DNA of 64,000 nucleotides from Paraburkholderia sp. BCC1886. Lineage in GTDB: Bacteria; Pseudomonadota; Gammaproteobacteria; Burkholderiales; Burkholderiaceae. The stretch is from positions 62,001 through 126,000 of the forward strand of contig NZ_CAAJGK010000129.1 of NCBI RefSeq assembly GCF_900996245.1, in the 5' to 3' direction. Under the pieces are notes generated by a model. The model was not told the origin of the DNA. It did not search any database and was given only the letters and a program-made list of their open reading frames with translations. The position numbers and the translations under genes were made by a program. Of the stretch, positions 16,389 through 25,190 are shown piece by piece (position 1 is the stretch's first letter; each line of letters starts with the position of its first letter).

Positions 16389-17399
16389 TCAGGCGGAGAG
16401 AGTGGCGTTGAGTGTGGCGTTGGGGGAGGCGGTCGGAGTGGCTTTCGCATCCACGTTCGCGTTGCCGGGCGCAGGCTGCGCGGCGAAAGTCTTCGGCAAA
16501 CCCGACAGCCACAAAGCGCCGTGCAGGGTCTCGCCGGAGAGCCATTGCGCGACCTTCGCGCGCAACGTCAGCAGACGCGGAATATCGATGCCGGTGTCGA
16601 TACCCATATCGGCGAGCATGAACGCGAGGTCTTCGCTCGACGCGTTGCCGCTCGCGCCCGGTGCATGCGGGCAGCCGCCGATGCCGGCCAGCGTCGCGTC
16701 GAAACGCGCCACGCCGGTTTCGAGCGCGGCGAACACGTTGGCGAGCGCCAGGCCGCGCGTGTCGTGAAAGTGGCCGCACCAGAACCTGTCGCCGGCAATC
16801 TTGCGGGCTTCGCCGAACAGTTCGCGCACGGCGGCGGGGCCGCCGTAACCGACCGTATCGGCGATGCTGACGCGATCGGCGCCGGCATCGAGCAGACCCT
16901 GCATGCAGCGCAGCACCTCGGCGTGCTCGACCGCGCCCTGAATCGTGCAGCCGAAAGCCGTGCCGATACCGCCTTCGATCAGCGTCTTCGAGCCGGCCGC
17001 GTCGCGCGCGGCGCGGATGCGCGCGACTTCGGCGATCACTTCGTCGGGAGTTTTGCGCAGATTCGCGAGGCTATGCGCGTGGCTCGCGGAAAGCGGCAGC
17101 AGCATGACGTCGGCCTGTGCGTCGATCGCGCGTTCGGCGCCTTTCAGATTGGGGATCAGCACCGATACGCGCAGTCCCGGCAGCGTTTTCGCGAACGCGA
17201 CCAGTTCGCCGGTGTCGGCGAGTTGCGGCAGCAGTCTGGGCGGCACGAACGAGCCGACTTCGATTTCGCGCTGACCCGCCGCGTAGGCGTCGGCGATCCA
17301 TTCGATCTTGCGGTCCGTCGGGAGCGTGGTCTGGATGCTCTGGAGGCCGTCGCGCAAACCGACTTCGCGGATCACGACGTTCTGGGGGAACGAGGGCAT
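16389..17399 (-). CDS. Hydroxymethylglutaryl-CoA lyase-like aldolase
   Basis: 336 residues, DRE-TIM family barrel. Visible active-site elements: LRDGLQ (Arg16, Asp17), the metal ligands in GHFHDT (His210, His212), the lyase signature GGCPHAPGASGN with Cys243 and Asn252. This set is that of enzymes splitting 3-hydroxy-3-methyl-acyl-CoA to acetoacetate or pyruvate plus acetyl-CoA. The last 25 residues are a repetitive Ala/Asn/Thr tail (NATLNATLSA) unlike the family. First gene of the operon; divergent from the LysR gene. Confidence 0.88.
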   Translation of the reverse strand: MPSFPQNVVIREVGLRDGLQSIQTTLPTDRKIEWIADAYAAGQREIEVGSFVPPRLLPQLADTGELVAFAKTLPGLRVSVLIPNLKGAERAIDAQADVMLLPLSASHAHSLANLRKTPDEVIAEVARIRAARDAAGSKTLIEGGIGTAFGCTIQGAVEHAEVLRCMQGLLDAGADRVSIADTVGYGGPAAVRELFGEARKIAGDRFWCGHFHDTRGLALANVFAALETGVARFDATLAGIGGCPHAPGASGNASSEDLAFMLADMGIDTGIDIPRLLTLRAKVAQWLSGETLHGALWLSGLPKTFAAQPAPGNANVDAKATPTASPNATLNATLSA

Positions 17400-17484
17400 G
17401 TCTGTCTCCTGAATACCCGCCAGTCATGGCGCGCTGGCGATGGCGTCACTTTAGGCTTTCCGCGAATGCCATAAAGAGGTATTT

Positions 17485-17513
17485 TGGAACCTTTGAGATT
17501 CCATTCTGGAAAG
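17485..17513. promoter_or_regulatory. Candidate LysR binding site
   Basis: TGGAA (17485-17489), TTCCA (17499-17503) and a third half TGGAA (17507-17511) form overlapping inverted repeats 22-50 bp upstream of the lysR ATG, in the divergent region before the lyase operon. The layout suits a LysR recognition site plus an activation half-site. Confidence 0.5.
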
Positions 17514-17534
17514 CCAGGAAAGTTGGAGACGGCT

Positions 17535-18446
17535 ATGCGGGACATCGACCTGAAGACTTTGCGGCTTTTCGTGACGGTCTGCGAGCATCGCAACATGGGG
17601 CGCGCCGCGGACGAGGAACATATCGAACCGTCCGCCATCAGCAAGCGGATCGCGCAACTCGAAAGCGATCTGGGTACGCCATTGCTGGTGCGCTCACGTC
17701 GCGGCGTGCAGCCGACGCCGGTCGGCGTGATGCTGCTGGAGCACGCCCGCAACGTCCTGTTCACGATGGACCGGATTGCCAGCGACGTGGCGGCGTTCGG
17801 CAGCGGGCTGCGCGGCAGCGTGAATGTGTGCGCGACGGCGTCGGCCATCGCCGAAGTGCTGCTCGACGATATCGCGGCATTCATGCGCGAGCCGGATCAT
17901 CGGAATATTCGCGTGGACGTGGAAGAGCGCCAGTCCGTCGATCTGGTCAGGCAGTTGCGCGAGGGGGCGGCGTCGGTGGGCGTGTGCTGGGACAACGCGG
18001 ATCTCGACGGCCTGCAGTTCCGCCGCTACCGGCAAGACCGGCTGGCGCTGGCGGTGTATCCGGGGCATCCGCTGGCGGGGGCGAAATCGGTCGCCTTCGA
18101 AGAGACGCTGGGTTTCGACCACGTCGGCCTGCCGCCGTCCACGGCCGTGCACACGATGCTGCAGCGGGCGGCCGCACGGGTCGGGCAGACGGTTTCCTAT
18201 CGCGTGATCGTGTCCAGTTTCGATGCGACGTTCCGCGTGGTGGCCGCGCAGTTGGGGATCAGCGTGGTGCCCCTCGAAGTGGGTGAGGCCTACCAGCGCA
18301 TTTTTAACATCGAGACGATTCCGCTCACCGATGCATGGGCGTTACGCCGCTTCGTGGTGGTGTTTCGGGATCTGGAAACGCTGCAGCCCGCCGCGCGCCG
18401 GATGGTCGACCATCTGGCAAGCCGGGCGGCGGGGGAAGCGGAGTGA
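17535..18446 (+). CDS. LysR-family transcriptional regulator
   Basis: 303 residues from ATG at 17535 (GGAG upstream; a TTG 51 bp earlier lies inside the probable operator). N-terminal winged helix-turn-helix at about 18-50 (NMGRAADEEHIEPSAISKRI) and a type-2 periplasmic-binding-protein-like effector domain from about 90 on. Divergent from the lyase/CoA-transferase/MFS operon, which it probably activates in response to the imported acid. Confidence 0.9.
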   Translation: MRDIDLKTLRLFVTVCEHRNMGRAADEEHIEPSAISKRIAQLESDLGTPLLVRSRRGVQPTPVGVMLLEHARNVLFTMDRIASDVAAFGSGLRGSVNVCATASAIAEVLLDDIAAFMREPDHRNIRVDVEERQSVDLVRQLREGAASVGVCWDNADLDGLQFRRYRQDRLALAVYPGHPLAGAKSVAFEETLGFDHVGLPPSTAVHTMLQRAAARVGQTVSYRVIVSSFDATFRVVAAQLGISVVPLEVGEAYQRIFNIETIPLTDAWALRRFVVVFRDLETLQPAARRMVDHLASRAAGEAE

Positions 18447-18485
18447 GGCGGGAGTGAAGCAGCTAAGGCAGATGAGGCAGTGCAC

Positions 18486-18620
18486 TTAGAACAGGCGGCG
18501 GTGCGATTCGGCCATCAGTTCGCAGGTTCGTACGTGAATGGCCCATGCGTGAGCGCAATGAGCGCGGAAGCGGGCAAACCAGGTGCTGGGCGTACGGAAT
18601 TCGGTCGTGGCGGTGTTCAT
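18486..18620 (-). CDS. Small basic ORF of unknown function with its own promoter
   Basis: 44 residues, MNTATTEFRTPSTWF at the start and ESHRRLF at the end; rich in Arg, His, Ala and aromatic residues, with two Cys. Support for it being real: GAGAGG six bases before the ATG, a sigma-70 promoter at 18685-18658, and G/C at most third positions. I do not recognise a family. It sits between the LysR gene and the divergent alpha/beta hydrolase. A longer frame on the same strand (76 residues) starts inside the promoter and is less credible. Confidence 0.55.
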   Translation of the reverse strand: MNTATTEFRTPSTWFARFRAHCAHAWAIHVRTCELMAESHRRLF

Positions 18621-18657
18621 GGTGGCCTCTCGGGTAATTGCGTAGGTAGAAACCCCT

Positions 18658-18685
18658 ATTATACAGACCCGATGTTGCGGTGCAA
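18658..18685 (-). promoter_or_regulatory. Sigma-70 promoter of the small ORF
   Basis: Minus-strand TTGCAC (18685-18680), 16-base spacer, perfect TATAAT (18663-18658). The best-looking housekeeping promoter in this part of the window, 38 bp before the 44-codon ORF. Confidence 0.65.
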
Positions 18686-18722
18686 CGTAACAAAATTCGT
18701 CGTCGCCCCTACAAATTTTCTA

Positions 18723-19571
18723 ATGAACCCGACCCAAACGCCTCGCCTCGATCAGCCAGAACCCCTGTCGCGCCTCGAAAGTCTCGCCGCTGTTCACCCT
18801 GCTGAATTGCCATCGTCGGCACAAGTCACCTTCCGCCGCTTTGGCCATGGTGCGCCGCTCGTGCTGCTCCACGGCGGCCACGGCACCTGGAAACACTGGG
18901 CGGCGAATATCGAAGCGCTCGCCGCCGGCCACGAAGTCTGGGTGCCCGATATGCCCGGTTACGGCGATTCGGACGATCCCGAGTCCAATGCCGACTTCCG
19001 CTTGCTCGTCGACGCCATGGCCGACGCACTGGATAGCGTGTTTGGCGCGACGACGGCGATCGACCTCGCTGGTTTTTCCTTCGGCGGACTGGTCGCCGCG
19101 ACGCTGGCAAGCCGCCGCCCGGTTCGTCGACTCGCGCTGCTGGGCAGCGCCGGTCACGGCAGCGCACGCCGCGAGTATGGCCCGATGAAGAACTGGCGCG
19201 CGGCGCCCACGCCCGAGGCACGGCGTGATGCACTCCGCGACAATCTCGCCGCCTTCATGTTGTGCGATGAAGCGAGTGTCGACGCAACGGCCGTGGCCAT
19301 CTACGAAGACGCCTGCGTCCGCACGCGCTTTCGCAGCAAGGGAACCTCGCTCGGCGAGGGACTCGCGCAAACGCTGGCGAAAGTCGACGCGCCCACGCTG
19401 CTGATCTGGGGCGACGAAGACGTCACCGCAGCGCACCCCGAGACGTTCGTCGACACGCTGCTGCCGGGACTCGACTATCGCTTCGAGAAGATCGCACACG
19501 CCGGACACTGGGTGCAGTGGGAACGCGCCGCGGAGGTGAACGCGCGCCTCGTCGACTGGTTCTCACACTGA
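18723..19571 (+). CDS. Alpha/beta hydrolase
   Basis: 282 residues from ATG at 18723; the frame is open further upstream but that stretch carries the promoter of the divergent small ORF. Nucleophile Ser119 in GFSFGG, oxyanion-hole region LLHGGHGTWKHW (48-59), acid in LIWGDEDV and His in HAGHWVQWE complete the triad. Resembles C-C bond hydrolases of meta-cleavage type and simple esterases; the flavin monooxygenase 1.5 kb downstream suggests it might hydrolyse an ester made by Baeyer-Villiger oxidation, which is inference only. Confidence 0.85.
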   Translation: MNPTQTPRLDQPEPLSRLESLAAVHPAELPSSAQVTFRRFGHGAPLVLLHGGHGTWKHWAANIEALAAGHEVWVPDMPGYGDSDDPESNADFRLLVDAMADALDSVFGATTAIDLAGFSFGGLVAATLASRRPVRRLALLGSAGHGSARREYGPMKNWRAAPTPEARRDALRDNLAAFMLCDEASVDATAVAIYEDACVRTRFRSKGTSLGEGLAQTLAKVDAPTLLIWGDEDVTAAHPETFVDTLLPGLDYRFEKIAHAGHWVQWERAAEVNARLVDWFSH

Positions 19572-19579
19572 GTGCCGCC

Positions 19580-19597
19580 ACGGTCATGAGACCGTGA
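19580..19597 (+). terminator. Hairpin after the alpha/beta hydrolase
   Basis: CACGGTC and GACCGTG around an ATGA loop, nine bases after the stop codon. No T-run follows, so termination would be partial or Rho-assisted. Confidence 0.5.
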
Positions 19598-19606
19598 CGA
19601 GCCCGT

Positions 19607-19622
19607 GAGACAAACGTCTCAG
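19607..19622. promoter_or_regulatory. Palindrome upstream of the GAF-Fis regulator
   Basis: TGAGAC-AAAC-GTCTCA, perfect 6-bp arms, 113 bp upstream of the regulator ATG. Distance and symmetry suit an upstream site for a Fis-type DNA-binding dimer, so autoregulation is likely. I see no second copy before the monooxygenase gene. Confidence 0.5.
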
Positions 19623-19734
19623 TCGGCGCGATGCTGCGCTGCAGTGTGCTCTTGCGCGAACCCCATGCTAAAAGTCTCCCTGAGCGTGCCGTTGCTGTCG
19701 TCGATCGAAGCGCGCCGGAATCACGGAGACATTC

Positions 19735-20907
19735 ATGCCTTATGTTCCGCAGGTCAGACATATCGACCGTATCCGTCGCGCGATCGAAGGACGCGCGCCG
19801 CACGCAGGCGGCGAGTCGACGCGGCTGGCTTCTTCCTACTGGCGCTCGCTCGAGCAATACCACCTCGACCCGGGCCTGACCAAAGGCCCGCGCATTCTGA
19901 GCGCGCCGGAACTGCGCGATGTCCAGCATCGTGAGGAATCGGTGTTGCGTGCGTCGGGACAATGCCTGTCGCGTTTGCATGAGACGGTGCGCGAGGCCGA
20001 CTACTGCGTGATGCTGACCGACGCGCAAGGCGTGACCATCGACTATCGCGTCGACCGCGAACGCCGCCACGACTTCAAACGCGCCGGCCTGTATCTCGGC
20101 TCGTGCTGGTCGGAGCGGGAAGAGGGCACCTGTGGCGTGGCCACCGTGCTGCTCGATTCGAAACCGATCACGGTGCACAAGACCGATCATTTCCGTGCCG
20201 CCTTTACCACGCTCACCTGCAGCGCGTCGCCGATCTTCGGACTCGATGGAGAACTGATCGGCGTGCTCGACGCATCGGCGATCCGCTCGCCGGACGAGCG
20301 CGAAAGTCAGCGCCTCGTCAATCACATCGTGCGCAACGGCGCGATGCTGATCGAAGACAGTTTCTTTCTCGACGCGACCACCGATTGCTGGGTGCTGCTC
20401 GCGCACCGCAATCGCCATTACGTCGAAGCGCAACCGGAAATATTGATCGCCTTCGACGCGCGCGGTATGGCCGTCGCCGCGAACCGGCGCGCGCGCGAAT
20501 GCGTGCCGGGCCTCGAGCGCTTGCCGCGGCGGGTCGACGAACTTTTCGACGTACGCGCCGAACGCCTGCTGGATGTGAAGCCGGGCCGCGACCGCGTGTC
20601 ACTGAAGCGAATCGGCGATGGCGTGCCGCTTTACGCGCGGGTCCGCCCGCCGGTCACGAGTGCGCCGCGGCGTGCGGCGAGTCGCGATCGCGAACCTGCC
20701 GCACACGATCAAGTGAGCACGCAGGCCACACCGGAAACCGCGCCCATGTTCAACGAGAGCGATACGCTGGAACGCCAGCGCATCGTCGCCGCGCTGACCC
20801 AGGCCAAATGGCGGCCGGACGAAGCGGCCCGCACGCTCGATATTTCACGGGCGACGCTCTACCGGCGCATCACGCGATTCGCCATCGTTGCGCCGCATCG
20901 ACGATAG
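19735..20907 (+). CDS. AcoR-like GAF-Fis transcriptional regulator lacking the AAA+ domain
   Basis: 390 residues. Residues about 60-215 resemble the GAF sensor part of AcoR-type activators (ADYCVMLTDAQGVTIDYRVD; GSCWSEREEGTCGVATVL; IGVLDASAIRSPDERE), then a PAS-like linker near 240-300 and a Fis-type helix-turn-helix at about 348-382 (TLDISRATLYRRI). The central sigma-54 AAA+ domain with its GAFTGA motif is missing: no Walker A is present. So it cannot open a sigma-54 promoter and may act as a repressor or sigma-70 regulator. Gene ends 115 bp before the flavin monooxygenase, which it probably controls. Confidence 0.82.
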   Translation: MPYVPQVRHIDRIRRAIEGRAPHAGGESTRLASSYWRSLEQYHLDPGLTKGPRILSAPELRDVQHREESVLRASGQCLSRLHETVREADYCVMLTDAQGVTIDYRVDRERRHDFKRAGLYLGSCWSEREEGTCGVATVLLDSKPITVHKTDHFRAAFTTLTCSASPIFGLDGELIGVLDASAIRSPDERESQRLVNHIVRNGAMLIEDSFFLDATTDCWVLLAHRNRHYVEAQPEILIAFDARGMAVAANRRARECVPGLERLPRRVDELFDVRAERLLDVKPGRDRVSLKRIGDGVPLYARVRPPVTSAPRRAASRDREPAAHDQVSTQATPETAPMFNESDTLERQRIVAALTQAKWRPDEAARTLDISRATLYRRITRFAIVAPHRR

Positions 20908-21022
20908 CCGTCCACGTTTCACGATCGCGCTGTGACGACAGCGCGATTGCCTTCACCAGCCGGGCCGAGACCCGCGCATCACTTCCAACTTTCATCAATC
21001 CGTTTCGAATGGAGGAGCAACC

Positions 21023-22828
21023 ATGCCTGACGACAACCCTGCCCATCAAACGATCAGCCACGTTCTGGAGTCTCTGGAATCCGCGCTGAGGCGCGGCGAT
21101 ACCGAAGCCGCCGTCGCGCTATTCCAGCCCGAGTGTTACTGGCGCGATCTCGTGGCGTTCACCTGGAACATCAAGACCATGGAAGGCCGTGAGCAGATTC
21201 GCGCGATGCTCGACGCGCAGCTTGGCGCGATCAAACCGACGCGGCTGCGCATCGCGGAGAACGAAACGCCGACCGAAGCGGACGGCCTGCTGCAGGCGTG
21301 GATCACCTTCGAAACGGAAGTCGCGCGCGGCAGCGGTTTTATCCGCGTGAAAGACGGCCTGATCTGGACCTTGCTGACCACGATGAGCGAGTTGAAGGGC
21401 CACGAAGAGCCGAAAGGCAATCGTCGTCCGATGGGCGCGGAACACGGCGCGCGACTCGATCGTACGAGCTGGAAGGAGCGTCGTGAAGCCGAAGCCGAGG
21501 CGCTCGGACGCGCCGAGCAGCCGTACTGCCTGATCGTCGGCGGCGGCCAGGGCGGAATTGGTCTCGGCGCGCGTCTGCGGCAACTGGGTGTGCCGACCAT
21601 CATCGTGGACAAGAATCCGCGGCCGGGCGATGCCTGGCGCAATCGCTACAAGACGCTGTGTCTGCACGACCCGGTGTGGTACGACCATATGCCGTATCTG
21701 CCGTTTCCGGATAACTGGCCGGTATTCACGCCGAAGGACAAGATCGGCGACTGGCTCGAGATGTACACCAGGGTGATGGAGCTGAACTACTGGGGCTCCA
21801 CGGTGTGCAAGTCCGCGCGCTACGACGAGGCCGCGGCGGAATGGGTGGTCGAAGTCGAGCACGACGGCGAGGTGCTGACCTTGCGGCCCAAACAGCTGGT
21901 GCTGGCCACGGGCATGTCGGGCAAGCCGAACGTCCCTGCGTTCAAGGGTCAGGACGTGTTCGAAGGCGACCAGCATCACTCGTCGAAGCATCCGGGACCG
22001 GATGCGTACAAGGGCAAGAAGGTCGTGGTGATCGGCGCGAACAACTCGTCGCACGATATCTGCGGCGCGCTGTGGGAAGCGGGTGTCGACGTGACGATGG
22101 TGCAGCGTTCGTCCACGCACATCGTCAAGTCGGATTCGCTGATGGAGCTGGCGCTCGGCGACCTGTATTCCGAACGCGCGGTCGCGTCGGGCATGACCAC
22201 GTCGAAAGCCGATCTGACCTTTGCCTCGCTGCCGTACAAAATTCTCCACACCTTCCAGAAGCCGGTATTCGACGCGATCCGCAAACGCGACGCGGAGTTT
22301 TACGACCGGCTCGAAAAGCGCGGCTTCATGCTCGATTTCGGCGACGACGACTCGGGCCTCTTCATGAAATATCTGCGGCGCGGCTCAGGTTACTACATCG
22401 ACGTGGGCGCGGCGGATCTCGTCGCGGACGGCAAGATCAAGCTGAAAAGCGGCGTGGACGTGGTGGAACTGAAGGCGCATGGCGTGCTGCTGAGCGACGG
22501 CACCGAGTTGCCTGCCGACGTGGTGGTCTATGCAACCGGCTATGGGTCGATGAACGGCTGGGCGGCCGATCTGATCTCGCGCGAAGTGGCGGATAAGGTC
22601 GGCAAGGTGTGGGGGCTGGGCTCGGCCACCACCAAAGACCCCGGGCCGTGGGAAGGCGAGCAGCGCAACATGTGGAAGCCGACGCAACAGCAGGCGTTGT
22701 GGTTTCACGGCGGCAATCTGCATCAGTCGCGGCATTACTCGCAGTATCTGTCCTTGCAACTGAAGGCGCGCATGGAAGGGATCGACACGCCGGTGTACGG
22801 GTTGCAGGAGGTGCATCACCTGTCGTGA
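21023..22828 (+). CDS. NTF2-like/flavin-containing monooxygenase fusion
   Basis: 601 residues; GGAGGAG lies before the ATG. Residues about 1-130 form a SnoaL/NTF2-like domain (LRRGDTEAAVALFQPECYWRD), followed by an FAD-binding Rossmann motif GGGQGGIG near 171, the FMO-type fingerprint FEGDQHHSSKHPG near 320 and an NADPH Rossmann motif VIGANNSSHD near 338. The FMO fingerprint has HHSS where Baeyer-Villiger enzymes have HTxxW, closer to YUCCA-type N- or C-oxygenases. Likely hydroxylates or inserts oxygen into a small organic substrate; the NTF2 part may help bind it. Preceded by a dedicated GAF-Fis regulator. Confidence 0.85.
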   Translation: MPDDNPAHQTISHVLESLESALRRGDTEAAVALFQPECYWRDLVAFTWNIKTMEGREQIRAMLDAQLGAIKPTRLRIAENETPTEADGLLQAWITFETEVARGSGFIRVKDGLIWTLLTTMSELKGHEEPKGNRRPMGAEHGARLDRTSWKERREAEAEALGRAEQPYCLIVGGGQGGIGLGARLRQLGVPTIIVDKNPRPGDAWRNRYKTLCLHDPVWYDHMPYLPFPDNWPVFTPKDKIGDWLEMYTRVMELNYWGSTVCKSARYDEAAAEWVVEVEHDGEVLTLRPKQLVLATGMSGKPNVPAFKGQDVFEGDQHHSSKHPGPDAYKGKKVVVIGANNSSHDICGALWEAGVDVTMVQRSSTHIVKSDSLMELALGDLYSERAVASGMTTSKADLTFASLPYKILHTFQKPVFDAIRKRDAEFYDRLEKRGFMLDFGDDDSGLFMKYLRRGSGYYIDVGAADLVADGKIKLKSGVDVVELKAHGVLLSDGTELPADVVVYATGYGSMNGWAADLISREVADKVGKVWGLGSATTKDPGPWEGEQRNMWKPTQQQALWFHGGNLHQSRHYSQYLSLQLKARMEGIDTPVYGLQEVHHLS

Positions 22829-22940
22829 TGCGTGCGGGGCGGTCGCCCTGGCGGTCAACCCACGGCCACTCCGCAACCGCCCCGCGTTCGAAATCCGCAA
22901 GACTGGCACAATGGGCCGTTTTCAATCGCCCTGGACTCTC

Positions 22941-24806
22941 ATGCCGGACGCTGCCGCTTCATCGACTTCGACGCCGTCTTCCGCCTCATCCCCGTCGAAG
23001 CGCATTGCGCCGCTATTCGCGCTGTTCCCCTTTCTAAGGCCTTACGCCGGACGCTGGGCGCTGGCGTTTTTCGCGCTGGTGACCTCGGCGGGGGCGACGC
23101 TGGTGCTGCCGGTGGCGTTCAAGTATCTGATCGATCGCGGCTTCGCGGCGGGCGACCGAAGCCATATCGACCGCTATTTCCTGGCGCTCTTCGCTGTGTC
23201 GCTGGTGCTGGCGGCGGCCACCGCACTGCGCTTCTATCTCGTGTCATGGCTCGGCGAGCGCGTCACCGCCGACTTGCGTCGTGCCGTCTACGATCACGTG
23301 TTGCGCATGAGTCCGCAGTTCTTCGAAACTACTCAGACCGGCGAGGTGCTGTCGCGCCTCACTGCCGACACCACGCTGATCCAGGCGGTGGTCGGCACCA
23401 GTCTGTCGCTCGGATTGCGCAACGCATTCCTGCTGGTCGGCGGCGTGGCGATGCTCGCAGTGACGAGCCCCGTGCTGTCCGCGTACATCATCGCGACGCT
23501 GGTCGTGGTGGTCGCGCCGATCGTCATTTTCGGACGGCGCGTGCGGCGGCTGTCACGCGCGAGTCAGGACCGGATCGCGAACACGAGCGCGCTGGCCGGC
23601 GAGATTCTGAATGCGATGCCGACCGTGCAGTCGTACACGCAGGAACCGCTCGAGCGACGGCGCTTCGGCGGCGCGGTGGAACTCGCGTTCGACACCGCGC
23701 TCACGCGGATTCGCGCGCGGGCCTGGTTGACAGCCGTGGTCATCGTGCTGGTGTTCAGTGCGATCGTATTCGTGCTGTGGCTGGGCGCCCAGGACGTGCT
23801 GGCCGGGCGCATGAGCGCGGGGCAATTGTCGCAGTTCATTCTCTATGCGGTGTTCACGGCGGGCGCGGTCGGCGCGGTCGCCGAAGTCTGGGGCGATCTG
23901 CAACGCGCGGCGGGCGCGACCGAGCGTTTGCTGCAACTGCTGGCGTCGCGTTCGCCGGTGCTCGAAGCGGCGCGCCCGGTCGAGTTGCCGGCGCAGGGCG
24001 AGGGCATCCGTTTCAGCGACGTGAGCTTTTCCTATCCGTCGCGCCCGGGCATCGCCGCGCTCGGCGGTCTCACGCTGCACGTGCGGGCCGGCGAACACGT
24101 CGCGCTGGTGGGACCGTCCGGCGCCGGCAAGACCACGCTGTTCCAACTGCTGCTGCGCTTTTACGATCCGCAGGCCGGCGATATTTCGATCAACGGTGTC
24201 TCGACCCGGCAGACTTCGCTGACCGCGCTGCGCGCGCGCATCGGCGTGGTGCTGCAGGAATCGGTGATCTTCTCGGGCAGCGTGCTCGACAACATTCGCT
24301 ACGGCTCGCCCGAGGCGTCGCTCGAACAGGTGCAGCGAGCGGCGAGCATGGCCGCTGCGGCCGGCTTTATCGACGATCTGCCGCAGGGCTACGACACCTT
24401 TCTCGGCGAACGCGGCGTGCGTCTTTCCGGCGGACAGCGCCAGCGCATCGCGATTGCCCGCGCGATTCTGAAAGACCCGCCCATCCTGCTGTTCGACGAA
24501 GCCACCAGCGCACTCGACGCCGCGAGCGAACGGCTCGTGCAAACCGCGCTCGACAACGCGACGCAGAACCGCACGACGCTCGTCATTGCGCATCGGCTCG
24601 CGACGGTGCAGCAGGCCGACCGCATCGTCGTGCTGGAGCAGGGGCAAATCGTCGCGCAGGGGCGTCACGCGGATCTGCTGATCAGCTCGCCGTTGTATGC
24701 GCAACTGGCGGCGTTGCAGTTCGGCGTGTCGGCGGGGACGGTGGCGGCGACCGGTGCCGCTGCCGATGCCCACGCCCACGCCCACGATCCATTAAGTCAA
24801 CCTTGA
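22941..24806 (+). CDS. ABC exporter with fused membrane and ATPase domains (MsbA/ABCB type)
   Basis: 621 residues from ATG at 22941 (ATG at 22911 is an alternative). Six helices of the exporter fold occupy about 30-330; ATPase domain after 360 with Walker A GPSGAGKTT, signature LSGGQRQR, Walker B ILLFDEATSALD and H-loop IAHRL. The C-terminus carries a short Ala/His tail (DAHAHAHD) that could bind metal. Homodimeric exporters of this type move lipids or drugs; no substrate is evident. Confidence 0.9.
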   Translation: MPDAAASSTSTPSSASSPSKRIAPLFALFPFLRPYAGRWALAFFALVTSAGATLVLPVAFKYLIDRGFAAGDRSHIDRYFLALFAVSLVLAAATALRFYLVSWLGERVTADLRRAVYDHVLRMSPQFFETTQTGEVLSRLTADTTLIQAVVGTSLSLGLRNAFLLVGGVAMLAVTSPVLSAYIIATLVVVVAPIVIFGRRVRRLSRASQDRIANTSALAGEILNAMPTVQSYTQEPLERRRFGGAVELAFDTALTRIRARAWLTAVVIVLVFSAIVFVLWLGAQDVLAGRMSAGQLSQFILYAVFTAGAVGAVAEVWGDLQRAAGATERLLQLLASRSPVLEAARPVELPAQGEGIRFSDVSFSYPSRPGIAALGGLTLHVRAGEHVALVGPSGAGKTTLFQLLLRFYDPQAGDISINGVSTRQTSLTALRARIGVVLQESVIFSGSVLDNIRYGSPEASLEQVQRAASMAAAAGFIDDLPQGYDTFLGERGVRLSGGQRQRIAIARAILKDPPILLFDEATSALDAASERLVQTALDNATQNRTTLVIAHRLATVQQADRIVVLEQGQIVAQGRHADLLISSPLYAQLAALQFGVSAGTVAATGAAADAHAHAHDPLSQP

Positions 24807-24836
24807 ACGCACGTTGTCATTTCCAGCGAGGTATCG

Positions 24837-25190
24837 ATGATCGAACGCAGCATGGTCACCACGGCTTTCGAACTGCCGGGCTATCGCACCGAGGCGTCGC
24901 TCGGCGTGGTGCGCGGCATCATCGTGCGCTCGCGCTCGGTGGTCGGATCGATCGGCGCGTCGTTACAGACGCTGTTCGGCGGCAACATCACGCTATACAC
25001 GTCGCTGTGCGAACGCGCGCGCCAGGATGCGTTCGAACGGATGATGAACGAGGCCGGCGTGCTGGGTGCCAACGCGATTGTCGGCATGCGTTACGACGCG
25101 ACGGAGATTGCCTCGGGTATTTCCGAAGTGCTGTGTTATGGGACGGCGGTGCGCGTATCGAAAGTATCGACGCCAATCGCAACCGCATAA
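24837..25190 (+). CDS. YbjQ/UPF0145 family protein
   Basis: 117 residues with the family features VVRGIIVRSRSVVGSIGAS near the start, an AR-rich helix (CERARQDAFERMMNEA) and GANAIVGMRYDATEI. The family forms pentameric rings and has no proven function. It follows the ABC exporter by 30 bp with a reasonable site (GCGAGG) and ends at a strong terminator. Confidence 0.87.
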   Translation: MIERSMVTTAFELPGYRTEASLGVVRGIIVRSRSVVGSIGASLQTLFGGNITLYTSLCERARQDAFERMMNEAGVLGANAIVGMRYDATEIASGISEVLCYGTAVRVSKVSTPIATA

